Positions 1 to 12,000 of a stretch of DNA of 64,000 nt are shown piece after piece (positions within the stretch are counted from its first letter, which is position 1; each line of letters begins with the position of its first letter). The translations under genes and the position numbers were made by a program. Below the pieces are notes generated by a model. That model ran no database searches. It saw only the letters and a program-made list of their open reading frames with translations, and was not told the origin of the DNA. Location of the stretch: contig RSEE01000119.1 of the NCBI GenBank assembly GCA_003971905.1, positions 1 through 64,000 on the forward strand, read 5' to 3'. The stretch comes from Moniliella sp. 'wahieum' (lineage: Eukaryota; Basidiomycota; Moniliellomycetes; Moniliellales; Moniliellaceae).

Positions 1-18
1 CCCTAACCCTAACCCTAG
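1..18. repeat. Telomeric repeat (CCCTAA)3
   Basis: The first 18 bases are two full CCCTAA units and a third reading CCCTAG. This is the C-rich strand of the TTAGGG telomere used by most filamentous fungi and basidiomycetes. It places the chromosome end at the left edge of the window, so everything to about 2.6 kb is subtelomeric. Confidence 0.9.
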
Positions 19-149
19 GGGAGGGCCGAGGGTAGATAGCGAGCTACCCGAAGGGGAGAGAGTATGCCGAGGCGATAGCTCGCTATAAAATCGTCCGCTC
101 TATGCAGCATATGCCTCCGTTTTCCCATCCGACGCCCGTTCAAAAGTTA

Positions 150-285
150 CACCCACCCCACCCTAACCCTAACCCCCCTCACCCACCCCACCCTAACCCT
201 CACCCCCTCACCCACACCCACCCTCACCCCCCTCACCCACCCCACCCTAACCCTCACCCCCCTCACCCACCACCATGCCTGACAC
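150..285. repeat. Degenerate telomere-like subtelomeric repeat
   Basis: An imperfect tandem made of CACCCACCCCACCCTAACCCT-like blocks alternating with CCCCCTCACCC. Exact CCCTAACCCTAA is embedded near 162-175. It looks like decayed or variant telomere repeat internal to the true end. A proline/histidine-rich ORF spans it (102-353), but that is only a consequence of the C-rich repeat. Confidence 0.75.
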
Positions 286-639
286 ACACACCACCACCCG
301 TGACACACCAAGACCAGGCGTCGGATCAGAGTGAGAGTGGTAGGGGTGGATAGCTACAGCCTTGGGCTACTCAAACTAACTCACTCCCGTGGTCTTCCAG
401 TCAAAAGTTGTCTCAACCCTGAATGGGTGGGGTGGGCATGCCCTTGTAAAAATAGCGCGCCTGCGGAGCAAGAAAGAACGAAAAGAGGGAAAAAAAGAGG
501 GAAGACTGCGTGAGCGGCGCCGGACGCTCTATCAGGTTTGAGCCATACCCTTTTACTCCTCCCGTTTTTCAGTGCTGTTTACCCCGCTCCGAGCACCCCG
601 AAACCCTACTCACACCAGCTCGCTCCACTGCGGCGAGTA

Positions 640-860
640 TCCCCCTCGGGTCTCCCTAGGGCCCCCCCTAGGGTTCTCCCTTAGTCGATTCTCCCTCCCT
701 CCTCCCCTGTACTCTCTCCCCCTGGGGTATGCCCCCACTAGGGTTGCCCCTTGTGTATTCTCCCTCCCTCCTCCCTGTGTCCCCCAGGGTTGCCCCTTGG
801 TGTATTCTCCCCTCTGCCCCCCCCTCTGTCCTCCTACTGGGTATGCCCCAGTACGGTTCC
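640..860. repeat. Subtelomeric tandem repeat (CCCTAGGGTTGCCCCTTG-type)
   Basis: The words CCCTAGGGTT/CCCAGGGTTGCCCCTTG and TGTATTCTCCCTCCCTCCTCCC recur imperfectly at roughly 60-bp spacing, for example near 664, 737 and 783. Each unit contains a TAGGG/CCCTA palindromic core, suggesting derivation from telomeric sequence. No coding potential is believed here. Confidence 0.6.
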
Positions 861-900
861 CCCCCTCAACACCCTCCCCCCATTACCCCCCCTCCAAACT

Positions 901-1861
901 CAACAGGCATCCGCGGCCATAGAACTGTGAAAGCACCGCATCCCGTCCGATCTGCGAGAACCGATTTCGTCGGACCAACTGGACTTGGCCGGACCCCTTG
1001 GGCTAGTCATGGGTCACACTCGAAACGAAGTCCCTCGACAGGTGGTTGTCACATGTCGGACGGGCTAGGGGAGGATTCTTGAGACGGGCGTGGGCTTGAC
1101 CTTTGTAACACAGGTGCCAACAATGACGCCATGCCAGTGGCTTCTATCAGTAGTTGCACTGATGAGGTGGGGGTGGATATGGTGCCATCCATTGCAGAGG
1201 GGCTCTCGTACCCCTACTTCCTCCATCAACCAGTGAAACTGGCTCACATCGTTCATGTTCCCCATGTCGGTGTTGTGGCCAAGAGGGGGCTAACGTTGCC
1301 ATCAAGGCACGCTGTATCGGGGGGGGTATCTCATCCGTCCGCCTGATTGGTTCCGACAAGCCCATCTCGCCGCCGTCTTCCTAGCTGGCGCATTTCCTTG
1401 CCGTCTTACGGCCGCGTTGTTGATGCACTTCCATGCTGCTGCCCCGTACGACATTGGCACAGCTATAGCCGCTATGCGTTCATCATGTACGAAGCCACCC
1501 ATGCCTTGCCTGCTGTGATGAACTGACCAGTGCGCTAAACAGGTGCAAATACGCTTGATGGAGCCGAATAGCTGACGCAATAAGCAAGGGATCGCCCTTG
1601 TAGCTGCAGAGGGTTTCTCTCCGCAGCAGATCATCCTCCGCTCCAGATTAAACCTGCCGGGGAAGAGACGGCGGAGACAGTACTGAAGCACTTCTCTTTG
1701 GCAAGGCAGGTCTGCCCTTTCTTCAAGGCCCGACGACAGCTGACGACACACCGCTCCTGTCGCTGCCCCCAAGACGGACAAGGGAGCAACGAGCCGGTTT
1801 GCCCATTGCCACATTGGGCGCAACCAGCTTGCCGAAAATGGAACCTCGCACCTATGGTCCT
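901..1861. other. Subtelomeric stretch without a recognisable gene
   Basis: The longest ORF is 173 codons on the minus strand (1302-1823). It has no recognisable motif and overlaps other open frames, so it is not called. Nothing resembling the missing N-terminal half of the adjacent photolyase remnant could be read on the plus strand. Confidence 0.5.
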
Positions 1862-2568
1862 AGTTGTCGGCGGGCGTGATCAGTGCGCGGGCGTGCTTGC
1901 GGCAGAGCCAGGCGCAGACGGGGTGCAGGCTGGTGCTCGACCGCACCTCGGGGCCAGAGCAGTGGAACATTGAGCTGGGGTTTCGCGATTTTTACGGGCA
2001 TGTGCTAGCAGCGTGGCCGCGGGTGACCATGGGGCGCGCGTTTGTGCAGCGGTACGAGGCGGTGGTGTGGGAGGAGGACGAGGCTGGGCTGCAGGCGTGG
2101 AAGGAGGGCCGGACGGGCTACCTGATCATGGACGCGTGCGTGCGGCAGTGCAACGCGCAAGGCGCGATGCACAACCGCGGGCGCATGATCGCCGCCGCGT
2201 TCCTCAGCAAGCATCTGATGCTGCACTGGCGGCGAGGCGAGCAGTACTTTATGCGCAACTTCATCGACGGCAACCTCGTGGCCAACACCGGCGGCTGGCA
2301 GTGGGCCGCGTCGACGGGGACGGACGCGCAGCCCTACTTCTGCATCTTCAACCCGGTGGCGTAGTCGGAGAAGAGCGATGCGAGCAGTGCGTTCGTCCGC
2401 TGGTGGGTGCCCGAGCTGCGCAGCGTCGAGGGCGCAACGATCCACATGCCCTACGAGCAGCTGCCGCGCGCGGTCTTTGCCAAGCTCGGCTACCCGGCAC
2501 CGATTGTCGACCACCGGCACGCCCGCGAGCGCGCGCTGTGCCGCTTCCAGACGCCGGGCCGGCGGTAG
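1862..2568 (+). pseudogene. DNA photolyase/cryptochrome remnant (FAD domain only)
   Basis: The plus frame reads as the C-terminal FAD-binding half of a class I CPD photolyase. It starts with LSAGVISAR, then FYGHVLAAWPRV, the WKEGRTGY..MDACVRQ stretch, MHNRGRMI, a WRRGEQYFM segment and the FAD/DNA-contact signature WQWAASTGTDAQPYF. An in-frame TAG follows FNPVA at 2362-2364. The same frame then continues with recognisable photolyase sequence (WWVPELR, the HMPYEQ region, YPAPIVDH) to a stop at 2566-2568. Another TAG sits immediately before LSAG (1859-1861). No ATG and no N-terminal antenna-binding domain are present. Intact photolyases are about 500-600 residues; about 235 remain here. I infer a subtelomeric relic, although one of the stops could be a sequencing error. 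Confidence 0.85.
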
Positions 2569-4061
2569 TAGCAGCCGCACTGGTTAGGGGGCGCTGGTCA
2601 CCTGACCTGACCCACCCGGTACGTCCTCGCCAGATTAAACATCTCGCCAAGCAAAGGCAAGTTCTGAGGACTATTATAAAGGCATAGATTGAGTCTTTGG
2701 CAGGCTTTTGTCGCCAAGTTGTGTCGATGAAGAAGGGGACGCGCATGTGCAAATTGCCTCGCAAACCCGAGGAAAGAGGGTCAGGCCTGAGGCTGTGCGA
2801 CCTGCAGGATGAGAAGCTGAGCTGGTGCTGATTGTTCCTCGTGATGTGCTTGGTCGCAGTGCCCGCCTCTCTCTGGGCTTACCGACTCAGGATGGGCATG
2901 ATGATACCTGTATGTGGTTCATTTCCTTCTGCGGTGGCCCAAGTTGCTGGCATTTCGCATTGTGGTGAGTAGGCGGCTCGACCCGTCAATGGCACCATCA
3001 GGACTCTATTGAGAGCATGGCGCGGCCCGAAAATGGTGAGGCTAATCCACAATCAGGCTGGTGACCAAGCCCTGGTAGATCGGACGAGGGGCAGGATGTG
3101 CTCGTCCACTTGTTCGGAAGGTCTTGCCTATGAGGCACGTTCGTTTGGTTGATGACGCTGGCTTGCACCTTGAGTGACCGCGCTAACGGGTTCCCTGCGC
3201 GTTATTAGTACGTTTATCTCCCAAGCGGCCTGCATGTAATGCATGAGATCTAGAAGGCTAGCCATACCACACACATCTATATTCAGTCTCACCCCAGTCC
3301 ATCCGATTTGTAGCACTGATCTCGACGTCAATTGTCACAACGGCTGTTTAGTCGATCTGCGTTTTATGTTCCAAGAACTGCGCTCTCGCTCGCTACCCCA
3401 TGCAGTACTCTCTTGGAGCGCAACCATGCTCGGGCTCACCAAAAGGGACAAAAGAAGGGCCCGGGCGAGGGAACCACAGAATGCGACCCACTGCTGGTGC
3501 CCCCGGCCACTTTCCTCCGATGCCCATGTCCCGGAATCGTCGGCCTTGATCCAGGTAGTAGGGCTGGGCACGCCTGCGTCTGATGTCGAGGAGAATGGGA
3601 TGCGGACATTCCTTTCCTCAAGAGTGATTTTGGGACGTGCCTGACAAACCTCAAGCTCGGTGGGACTGTCGCCCATGAGGATGATCACCGACCATCGGTC
3701 ATGCGCATGTGGCCAGCGCATGAAGCTCTTCATCTGCTTCAACCTGGCCGTTTGATTGTGGCCGTTTCCACCACGATCCCGTTGGCTTGCTATAATCGCA
3801 CCGAACACCAAACGCACAGTATGAAACATCACATATCCAGGGTCCGTTCTGAAACCGAAAGCACCAGTTGAGCTGCAAGGCGGGCAGGGAAGGAACGGTC
3901 GAGAGAAGAGAGAAGGCCATTGGCAAACAAGAAGGGAGTATGTCTATCAGAAGATGCAGGAACCGGCGAGGCAAGCAACGTCGTGTAGCGGCCAGCGCGA
4001 CGTTGCCGAAAGATAGGTAAATAGCGGCGGGACCAACCGTCTTCCCCCACCTGTTAGCGGC
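2569..4061. other. No recognisable gene
   Basis: Several overlapping ORFs of 70-165 codons occur on both strands (largest 3335-3832, minus). None shows a motif I recognise, and they overlap each other in antisense. A degraded gene cannot be excluded. Confidence 0.4.
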
Positions 4062-5042
4062 TTATGTCGACAAGGACGGTTTGCGTCGCTTCAGCTTCGA
4101 GAAGAAGCTGGCCGAGCGGGATAAGGCCGAGCCTCCTTCGAGAGAAGACGAGGGAACCTGCTGGGTCGCTGCCCGAGCTGGGTTAGAGGGAGGTGGGCTG
4201 GATTGGAACTTGACGCGTCCTTCCCGCTCCTCCTCCTTCCTGAACCGGCGCATGACCGAGCGGGAGCGTTTCGGTACATCGCTCGTCTGTGTTGTTGGCG
4301 GGGGCTGAGTAGCAACGCGTGCGGGGCCCTTGCCGCCTGTCAGGATCGTCTCCAGGTCCAAGGCGGAGGAGGCAGCCGAGGCAGTGAGGTACGGCTGCGG
4401 AGGCGCGAGGTGCTTAGGTGCATGCAGCAAAGTCTTGCCACGGCTCCTCACTCACGCCCCACACATCCGCGTTGAGGCTGGCCACACTTGGCGTGGCGGG
4501 GGGTGGTGGCGTGGGTAGCTCCTCGCCGTGGAAGGCAAGGACGGGGGCGGGGTGGCGTGGCGGTTGCGGTGGGCCGAGACGGCGTCGTAGGGCGAGTCGT
4601 GGTGGAAGAGCGAGCTGCCGCCCAATGCCGACGCATCCATCTGGTCAATCACGTCCATCCGCGTCGCCTGCTTGCTTGCCGCGCCTCGTCATGCTGCGTG
4701 CCATTTCGGTCACGGGGCGGTCTGAGTGGGCCGGGCGGGGGCGCTGGTCTGTCTGCACGACGCCTGCACGGCATCCTTCGAGCCTGGCGGAGAGGAGGGT
4801 GAGTATCCAGCGTCGGTGCGTGCGCAACGGGGGGGGGACGCACTGCGGCGGGGCATGGCGGGGGGGAGCGGGGGAGGCAGGGCAGGCGGAGGTGGTGGCG
4901 GAGCAGATGGGAGCGAGCGGGCAGCGCGGCGCTCGGAGCGGCCCAAGCGGAGGCAGACGTGGCGCGTGCGAGCAACCGCACCACGGGGCGCCTGCGTGCT
5001 CACACTGCCCCCGCGCTGCCTTCCCCGCAGGGGGGATGCCAT
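4062..5042 (-). CDS. Pal1-family cell-morphology protein (frameshifted)
   Basis: The minus strand near 4452-4658 encodes MDVIDQMDASALGGS followed by LFHHDSPYDAVSAHRNR. This matches the hallmark DVID-x-LD ... FHHDGPFDAxxPHRNR block of the fungal Pal1 family, which localises to cortical/endocytic sites and supports polarised growth. The next open frame (4062-4451) carries a basic SRSVMRRFRKEEE patch and ends in SASFFSKLKRRKPS before the stop at 4062. This is a C-terminal layout I associate with fungal members. ARQASRR just upstream in another frame suggests the coding region extends toward 5042, but the N-terminus and start codon are not resolved. At least two frame changes are needed. Family assignment is from memory of the motif. 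Confidence 0.6.
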
Positions 5043-5115
5043 CGATCAGATGGGCCAGACGCGGGCACGGCGCGCGTGTGCTGTCTCAGCGCGGCGCCCA
5101 AGGCGGGTGACCGGT

Positions 5116-5135
5116 GAGTACTGAGTACTGAGTGG
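5116..5135. repeat. Heptad palindrome array, AGTACT+G
   Basis: Two and a half units of AGTACTG, where AGTACT is a perfect palindromic hexamer. It is one of many 7-bp-period palindromic arrays in this window. A TGTGACATGTGACA array (ACATGT+G) lies close by at 5202-5217. Confidence 0.8.
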
Positions 5136-5428
5136 CCTTCCGCCGGCCGCCGCCCACGCACAGGGGCAGTGCCTGCGGGACTATGCACCACGGCTTACTG
5201 GTGTGACATGTGACAGGGTGCCCTGGCCTGCACTGGCCGACACTGGCCACGCTCGGTTGCTCACATGCACAACACGTCACGCGCCTCACGCGCCATGCAC
5301 CATGGCCAGCCCGATGGGAACCCTAGCGGTCTCGAGGGGGACACATGGGCGCATTCGCCAAGCTTCTAGCTCTGTCGCTGCCCATCCTGACGCCACACAC
5401 CAAGTGACAACCAAACGACAGCGCCTTG

Positions 5429-6364
5429 CTACGTCGGTGCCAAGCCCCCGTCATCCCCATCGCACAAATCCAGAAAGGGGAAAGAGCGGGAAAGCGGGAT
5501 GGGGGGCGTACTGGGTCGTCCCCTCTTTATCAAACTCCGCCATTTGCCCACATCCAAGACTGGCTGGGGCACAGTAAGTAATTGTACAATGGTACACGAT
5601 AAACCAACACCATGACCGTGTCCATGGTCCTCACAGCCAAGACGCGCGCCATGGGGAAGGGGGAGGACTGAAGCCGCCGCATCCGGGCGTAACGCTTGTC
5701 TTGGTAGCCGGGATTGAAGAACCGTTGCATGATTCCCGCCGGGTACGGCGCCTATGACGCCACATGAAACTTCGCCATGACGCGCATGACGAGGCGGACA
5801 ACCGATCTTATCTTTGATGGGCGTACCCAGGCCAGGCCGCCCCCTCAGCATTTCAGGAGTGCCCAAGCCCTTGGCGGGTCAAGGCTTGGCTCTTGGGAAC
5901 TTCCTGCTTTCGGGCGTAATTAAGGATGGATCCGAGGGTTAGCTGGAAATTGAAGCTGGGAGACTGGAATGTGGGGAGACGAAACAGGGAGAGGAAGCAA
6001 TTGCCTGAAGTGATCCATTGAAGGAGGAGGAGGCACCGAGGAGGAGGCACCAATGGACCAGGGGAGAAAGCCCACCATCTATTCTGATCAGGCATAGGCG
6101 AGTCCAAAAGGGCACAACACAGTAGAGGGGGACGGGGTGGGGTGGTAAAGACAAATAGAGGGTTGGGAGTGGCCACCGAGAAGGCAGACTTATCGCGTAC
6201 AGTAAGTGTATGGAAGCAAACGGGCAAGCTACGCTGATTTTTCCAAAATCGGAACTCTGTGCGACTTCAGACGAACAGGCAATAAAACAACTAGAAACGC
6301 TTGGGTCCGCTAAGCTCATTAGTAGGCTGTCTTCACCCGCTGCAGATAATAAGCAGCACTGCAA
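5429..6364 (-). CDS. Possible unrecognised gene
   Basis: Long minus-strand frames overlap between 5429 and 6364. One piece, QRFFNPGYQDKRYARMRRL then VLAVRTMDTVMVLVY (5530-5730), has a basic then hydrophobic character suggestive of real protein. A possible 41-nt intron (GTTTATCG...TTACTTACTGTGCCCCAG) lies just downstream in the gene. No family is recognised and the start is unresolved. It could equally be chance ORFs in GC-rich DNA. Confidence 0.2.
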
Positions 6365-6925
6365 AAGAGTGCATGGTCTTGGTTTGCACGACCCGTCGTC
6401 CTGTCGTCTGTCATTGGAATCGACACGTTTCCGGCATCATGATTGAAACCCCCTCCTTTTGGAGCACCCTAACTGATCGAAAGGTGGTGAGAGGGGTACT
6501 CTATGGGCTTATTGTGGCCCAGCCGCCCCTCTAAAGTTGGTCATTTCGTCCTTGCTGACGCAAGTTCGTTGGGCGCAGCGCTGGCACCTCGAGGATGAAC
6601 ATGGTTGGTGCCGTGCCTCCGACTACCTAAGCTTGCAGAAGGATGGAGTGTCGACACCATCTACGGAGGTGTGGGGCCACAGTACTAGAGTGAGGGAGAC
6701 AAAAGTGTTTTGAAGCTGATCTCGTTCATCTCATCTGCGCCTGAGCTGGACAAGGGTGGCCGTTGTCTCAACATTTCAAAATACCCGGGCGGAACTCGGG
6801 GCAGGCGGCATGCCACCAGCGGGCCATTCATTCCGCCCCGCCGCAACCAGCTGATCTGTTCCTCGGCACAAACATGGGATCAAAGGGATCGCGCTGCGGG
6901 TTTCAAGCTTGCCACCACCACCGCC

Positions 6926-8529
6926 ATGGCTGATTTCGACGACGAGCTTCTGCGTCTTGCGGGCGGCGGAGAGCAGGCGCGTGCGCGCTCCCGCTCCCCC
7001 GGGAGTGATATGCACGGCAGCAGCGATGGTTATGGTGCTCATGACGGGAGCGATGCCGAGGCAGACGACGTGGACCGTACCCTTACTCGGCATCTACAAG
7101 GATGAGGACGACCGCGAGTACATTGACGAGCTCCCCGAGTTGGAGCGCGAGGAGATTCTGCTTCTCGTCGGGACGAGAAGAGCAAGCGGGAACAAAAAGC
7201 GCTCGCTGTTGGCCATGTACCAGACGCAGCAAGGCCAAGGGCACGATTCTGAGACGAAGCGCAAGTCGGCCAAGCGTCGGGCTGAGTTCAACTCGGATGA
7301 GGAGACGGAGAGCGAGCGCGAATCAGAGTACGAGGATCCCGAAGAAGCGTCGTCTCGCCTCGGCGGCCAGCAAGCGAGACAAGCTCAAGCAGCTCTCGGC
7401 CCGAGCCAAAGCGAAGAAGGCAGGTCCGGCCGAAGCCAGTTCGGAGGAGGAGCCGGTGCGGCGGGGATATGCCTCGTCGGACTCGGAATCGGATTATGAG
7501 TACAGACGTCCAACCCAGCGCAAGCGCCATGGCAGTGTCGGTACCAGCGATGATGACGAATGGGACGCGATCACTCAGCCACCACCGCTGGAGGCCCTGA
7601 ACGCACTCAAGCTCGATCGCCAACTGGTGATCAACGTGATGCACCGCCAGGGATGGGAGGCATTCCTGCGGCACAAGTTATCAGATTCCCTGGGGTCGGG
7701 GTCCGAGATTGTGATGAAAGTGGTCATCGGTGGTGGATAGCCATGGCCGACCCGAGGAGGTGTTCCGCATCCACGAAGTCGAGGGCGTGAGCCATGGAGA
7801 TGAGTACTATGAGTTGGCGCCAGGCAAGGCAACCAATGTGCGGATTCAAATCCGCCTATTTGGGGAGAAGAAGACGGTGGATTTGCGCTATGTGTCCAAC
7901 CGCCCCTTTACCCAATCTGAGGTGGACCGATGGGCGGCTCCATTCGCGGAGTCCGCGGCCGGTTTCCCAGTGTGGGTGCAATGCGCGGAGCGGAGGAGCG
8001 GATGATTGCGTATCGCGACAAGGCGCAGACGCCAGAGGAGATCCGAGCCTTGCTCAAGAACAAAAAAGAGGCTCTGGCTGCCTTCAAGGCGCAGCACCAA
8101 AAACCGAGGAAAGGATCCGCGCGCGGCGCCTGGTCCGCCGCCACCGCCGCCGGCCAGTGTGGCGGCACAGGGAGTGAAGAAAACGAGCCGGGCGGAGGAG
8201 GCGCTGGCCCACGCGAACGGGCGGCACGGCAAGGCAGACAATGCGCGTCTGGCAGACGCGGAGAGGCGACAAGCGGGCGGCAAGATCGCAGGCGCCGAGC
8301 CAGTCGCAGAGCCAGTCGCAGAGCCTGGGCCAGGCGCCGCAGCCGCTGGACATGCCGCGCCCGGCGGGGCAACGGCTCGGGCTGAGTGCTGCTGCCCGAG
8401 GGGCTGAAGGCGCAGCTGACGGCGATGGTGGACAAGGCGCAGGATGCGTATGCGATGGCGCTGGCGGTGGGTGGATGTGGGCTCGGGGTGAGGCTGGCCG
8501 GTCTGGATCTGGAGCGCGACTATGAATGA
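6926..8529 (+). CDS. RTF1: RNA polymerase-associated protein RTF1 (Plus-3 domain)
   Basis: RTF1 is a Paf1-complex subunit that promotes transcription elongation and H2B ubiquitination in the nucleus. The ATG at 6926 gives MADFDDELLRLAGG, a typical acidic RTF1 start. Next comes YKDEDDREYIDELPELEREE (around 7101-7155), then RSLLAMYQTQQ. A serine/acidic stretch with DSESDYEYRRP follows. The Plus-3 domain starts at about LEALNALKLDRQLV (7590) and continues as RFPGVGVRDCDESG, EEVFRIHEVEGVSHGDEYY, and YVSNRPFTQSEVDRW (about 7895-7930). The tail AEERMIAYRDKAQTPEEIR reads on toward a TGA at 8527-8529. Frame changes are needed near 7160, the A-run 7194-7198, near 7350, near 7690, near 7740 and near 7960, with no intron-like sequence at these points. 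I interpret them as assembly indels. Identity is confident; the exact protein is not. Confidence 0.88.
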
Positions 8530-8779
8530 ATCGAGCTGCGTGACGTGTGCATCGAAGGCGGGCAGGAGTGCGGCGGGGGTTGCTAGTTACTATTACAATC
8601 GAGCCAACACTGAAAGTGGTAGAAAAGCAGGGGAGGCGCAGCGACGAAGCGTGACGCGCGGCGCGCGAAGCGAGAGGTATACGAGGGGGACAGGTGATGA
8701 ATGCGTGAAGGTGGGTGGGTGGTGGCGGGGGGCAGTGTGGGGCGTGGCGCGGCGGGCGGGCAGGGCGGCAGTGTGTGGC

Positions 8780-8900
8780 GGGGCGAGGGCAGTGCCGGGG
8801 AGTGCTGGGGAGTGCTGGGGGGTGCCGGCGGTGCCTGGCAGTGCCTGGCAGTGTCGGGCAGTGCGTGGCAGTGCGTGGGCGTGCTGGGCCAGCCGCTTCC
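8780..8900. repeat. GC-rich imperfect direct repeat (AGTGCTGGGG / CAGTGCCTGG)
   Basis: Imperfect 10-11 bp units (GGGGAGTGCT, then GGCAGTGCCT/GTCGGGCAGTGCGT) repeat about nine times in the 560-bp interval between RTF1 and the SEC7 gene. This is the presumed promoter/5' UTR of the latter. Function is unknown. Confidence 0.6.
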
Positions 8901-9089
8901 GCCGACGCTTCCGCTCCGACGCCGGCTGGGCGGCTGGTCTGCTGGCTGGTCTGGCGCCACACCGTCCACATCCATCCGCTCCGGCGCCCGCCGCATCCAC
9001 TCCACCCGCGCCTTCGTCGTCCCCGCCACCCTCGCCGTCGCCGTCGCCACCCCCTCCCCCTCCCCCCCCCCCCCCGCCTGCGCTGCGCG

Positions 9090-12000
9090 ATGCCTCCCTC
9101 CTCGCCGCCGCCCAGCGGCGAGCCTGCGGCAGACACCGCGCTCCGCTCCCACGCCATCGCCAGCCTCCGCCGCGCCGCCTCCCACCGCACCCCCGCCCGC
9201 CCCCGCCCCCGTCCCGTCCCCTTTCCCCCCAGCGGCCCCAGCGGCCCCCCCACCCTCCCCACCCGCCTGGCCCACGCGCAGCGACGACACCGGTGACCAA
9301 GCAGGCGCTACCGACAACGACGACAGCGACGACGATCGTGACGAAGCGCACGACACCCGCCTGGGGATGGCCAGGCTCAGCAGGCCTATCCGCACCCACC
9401 GGCGAGGGCGACACAAACCTCCAGCTGCAAATCCAGCAGCTGCTCCAGACGCAGCAGCAGATCCAGCAGCTCCAGGCTTCGCTCCTGGCCCAGGGCCTCC
9501 CCGCCCACGTCGTCAACTACCCGTCTCCACCGGCCCCCAGGGACTCCCCTTGCTCACGACCCCGCCCGCCCCCCCTCTCACCTCCAGTCCAAACACCTTT
9601 TCCCCAGCTTAGCCCCGGCCTCTCGCCCTTGCTGGGGCTGCTCCCTTCCGGCACACTGGGCATGCCCGGATGGGTGCCGGGGTGGGGCTGGGCATTGCTG
9701 GCGCTGGCGCTGGCGTGAGCTCTGCGGACCCTTCCATTGCGCCATTGGTCACGCCTGCCCCGGTTTGGGCCTCCCCGCCGTGACCTCGCCCCCGCGCTCA
9801 CCTTGTCTGCCAACGCGTCCTTGCACCCCCTAGGAGAAAAGAGCCTCCGCAACGTAGCCCCTTGCCTTCGCTCGAGCAACTGCGTCAGCGCATCCTCAAC
9901 GAGCGCCAAAAGCAGTCTCTTCGCCGCAGCGCATCCACCTCGTCTTCGGCTCATTCCGTGGCGCGCGCACACGCCCTAGAAAAGCTGATCGGTGTCGGAG
10001 CCGGCATCAGCCAACGACGAGCCCTCCCCCACCGACCACTTAGAGGCAGGGCGCAACCGGGCCGCCGCCGAACACTTCTTGGCCAGCGGAACTTGAAGGG
10101 GACGAGGATGCATCTTTGGAGGACGAAGACGATCCGGACCGCATTGGTCGTTCCCCACGTCTTCCCCCGTTGCCGAACATTCCCCTGTCCGCTTTATCCC
10201 GTCCAGTGACTCGGACAGCGACGACAGCGAGGACGAAGATTTCCGGGGGGATGAGTTGCGGAACGAAAAGAGGGCATCGCGAATCCCTCTGTCTAAAACA
10301 TCTTTGGCACCCTCCTTGCACGAGGAGGCGCTGGAAGAGCGGGGGCGGCCGCGCTCGTCCCGCCCTATTCGCCAGAGCTCCCAAATGAGCAACGTATCAG
10401 ACCCTTCTCTCTTTCATACCCGGCCGACCTCAGACGTTCGCTCACGATTGGGGGACTGACGGCCATGGCCGAACAAGAGCACCGCGCCGCCTTTCTTGAA
10501 ACGCTCATCCAACCCGAGGAGGAGGACAGCGGCAACAGGCTCTGCCCTCGGCGCGGGACGCGGCTCGAGTGCAGCTGCTACGAAAACTTTCGGCCCGCAC
10601 GCCTTCCAACCGGATCGGTCCGGACGCAGCGCCTGTGAGTGCGACCCCACTTCCTCCGCGCCGCCCTGTACCACGCAAGGAAGCCTCAATGTCCCATCAA
10701 AGCGAAGTGAGTTCGGCCAGCACAGGAGCTAGCACAGAAGTCGGATCCGTAAGGAATGCGCGGGTTGTCCAGGTTCAACCCGTGTTGCGCACTGGTATGG
10801 CCCCTGTTTCGAGGGACATTGTGTCCTCCCCATCCGAGGGCAGCATCGTCCCGGTCATCATGGGCCCGTCAGGGGGTGCGCCCTTAGATACGGATGATTG
10901 GCCACGCTCACTCAAATCGTCCTCGGCCGTCATGCAAGGGCTGGAATCGTTGAGGACCATGACAGATGGTACGTGCGTTTCCCCTCTCAAATGATGATGA
11001 GACTGACCTAGCCGTTAGAAGACCAAGGCAATGATCCTACTGCTCGATCATCTCCAACCGAATCGCTCAATCTCGACGTGCCCCAGCGGCGGCCCGGAGT
11101 GGCCTTGCGCTCCCGTCCGCTTTCTGTCTCGCAAGACAGCAAACGATTCAGCATGTTGCGTCCTCATGACGGAAACGACTCGGAGTTGAGCGAGGTGAGC
11201 GACTCGGAGGAAGGGGATCAGCAAGGCGGGCATCCTTTACCGGAAGAAGGATCGGATCTGGCAGCGCAAGTGCCTCATTCCTCCTCCACTGCCCGGGCAC
11301 GGGCGACCGACTCCTTCTCCTCCGCAGTCGGGGATGCATCGACAGCTGCTGCACTGGCTGCTGCTACCGTGGCTGCTTCGCGGCGGGAATCTGCTCGTTC
11401 CTCAGCCTCCGCTCCCGTGCAGATGCGTCACCCCAATACCAGCACCACCTCCTCCCTCCACCACCCCCACGCAACACCCTCGATGCGTGGTTCCCCGCCT
11501 GCCTCTCCCACCGGCCGACACATTGTCCTTCCTCACAGCCGGACCCACTCGGCCACTTCGCCCTTGGCCAACGTGTTTCCCTACCATGCTCAATCTCCTC
11601 CAGCATCGCCTACGCCTCAAATCCCGCCACGTTCGCACTCGGTGGCCACAGGTACAGCCCAACCTGTGTCCTCGCCGCCAACGGGGGGCGGGTCCTGGGT
11701 GGCCAAGTCGGCGGCGCCGAAACCTGGATTGCGTCTTCCGACACCGCCGTCACCAACGGTTCACGGGCCGTATCTGCATACCTCCTCGAGATCTACCTCG
11801 CCTGGACCCGACTCTATGGGCGGGGCGCAACTTCCCCCCCAACTTATTCCAGACCCTGCCACGCATCACTCGGATCGCCCTCCCTCGCACCTAACCGCGG
11901 AACGATCACCCTCACTCTTGGGTCGGACCCAGTCGGGCCTAAAGCGATCGATTTTTGGCTCGCTGCGGAGAAAGAAAACACCCGAACCATTAAAAGTCGC

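Noticed and set aside
102..353. Pro/His-rich ORF at the chromosome end
   Set aside because: It is the translation of degenerate CCCTAACCC repeats; no independent coding evidence.
1302..1823. 173-codon minus ORF in the subtelomere
   Set aside because: No motif recognised and overlapping open frames on both strands; GC-rich DNA gives such ORFs by chance.
8084..9718. Several 300-400 codon ORFs on both strands around 8.1-9.7 kb
   Set aside because: Low-complexity Pro/Arg/Ala translations produced by GC-rich repeats; the real genes here are RTF1 and the SEC7 protein on the plus strand.
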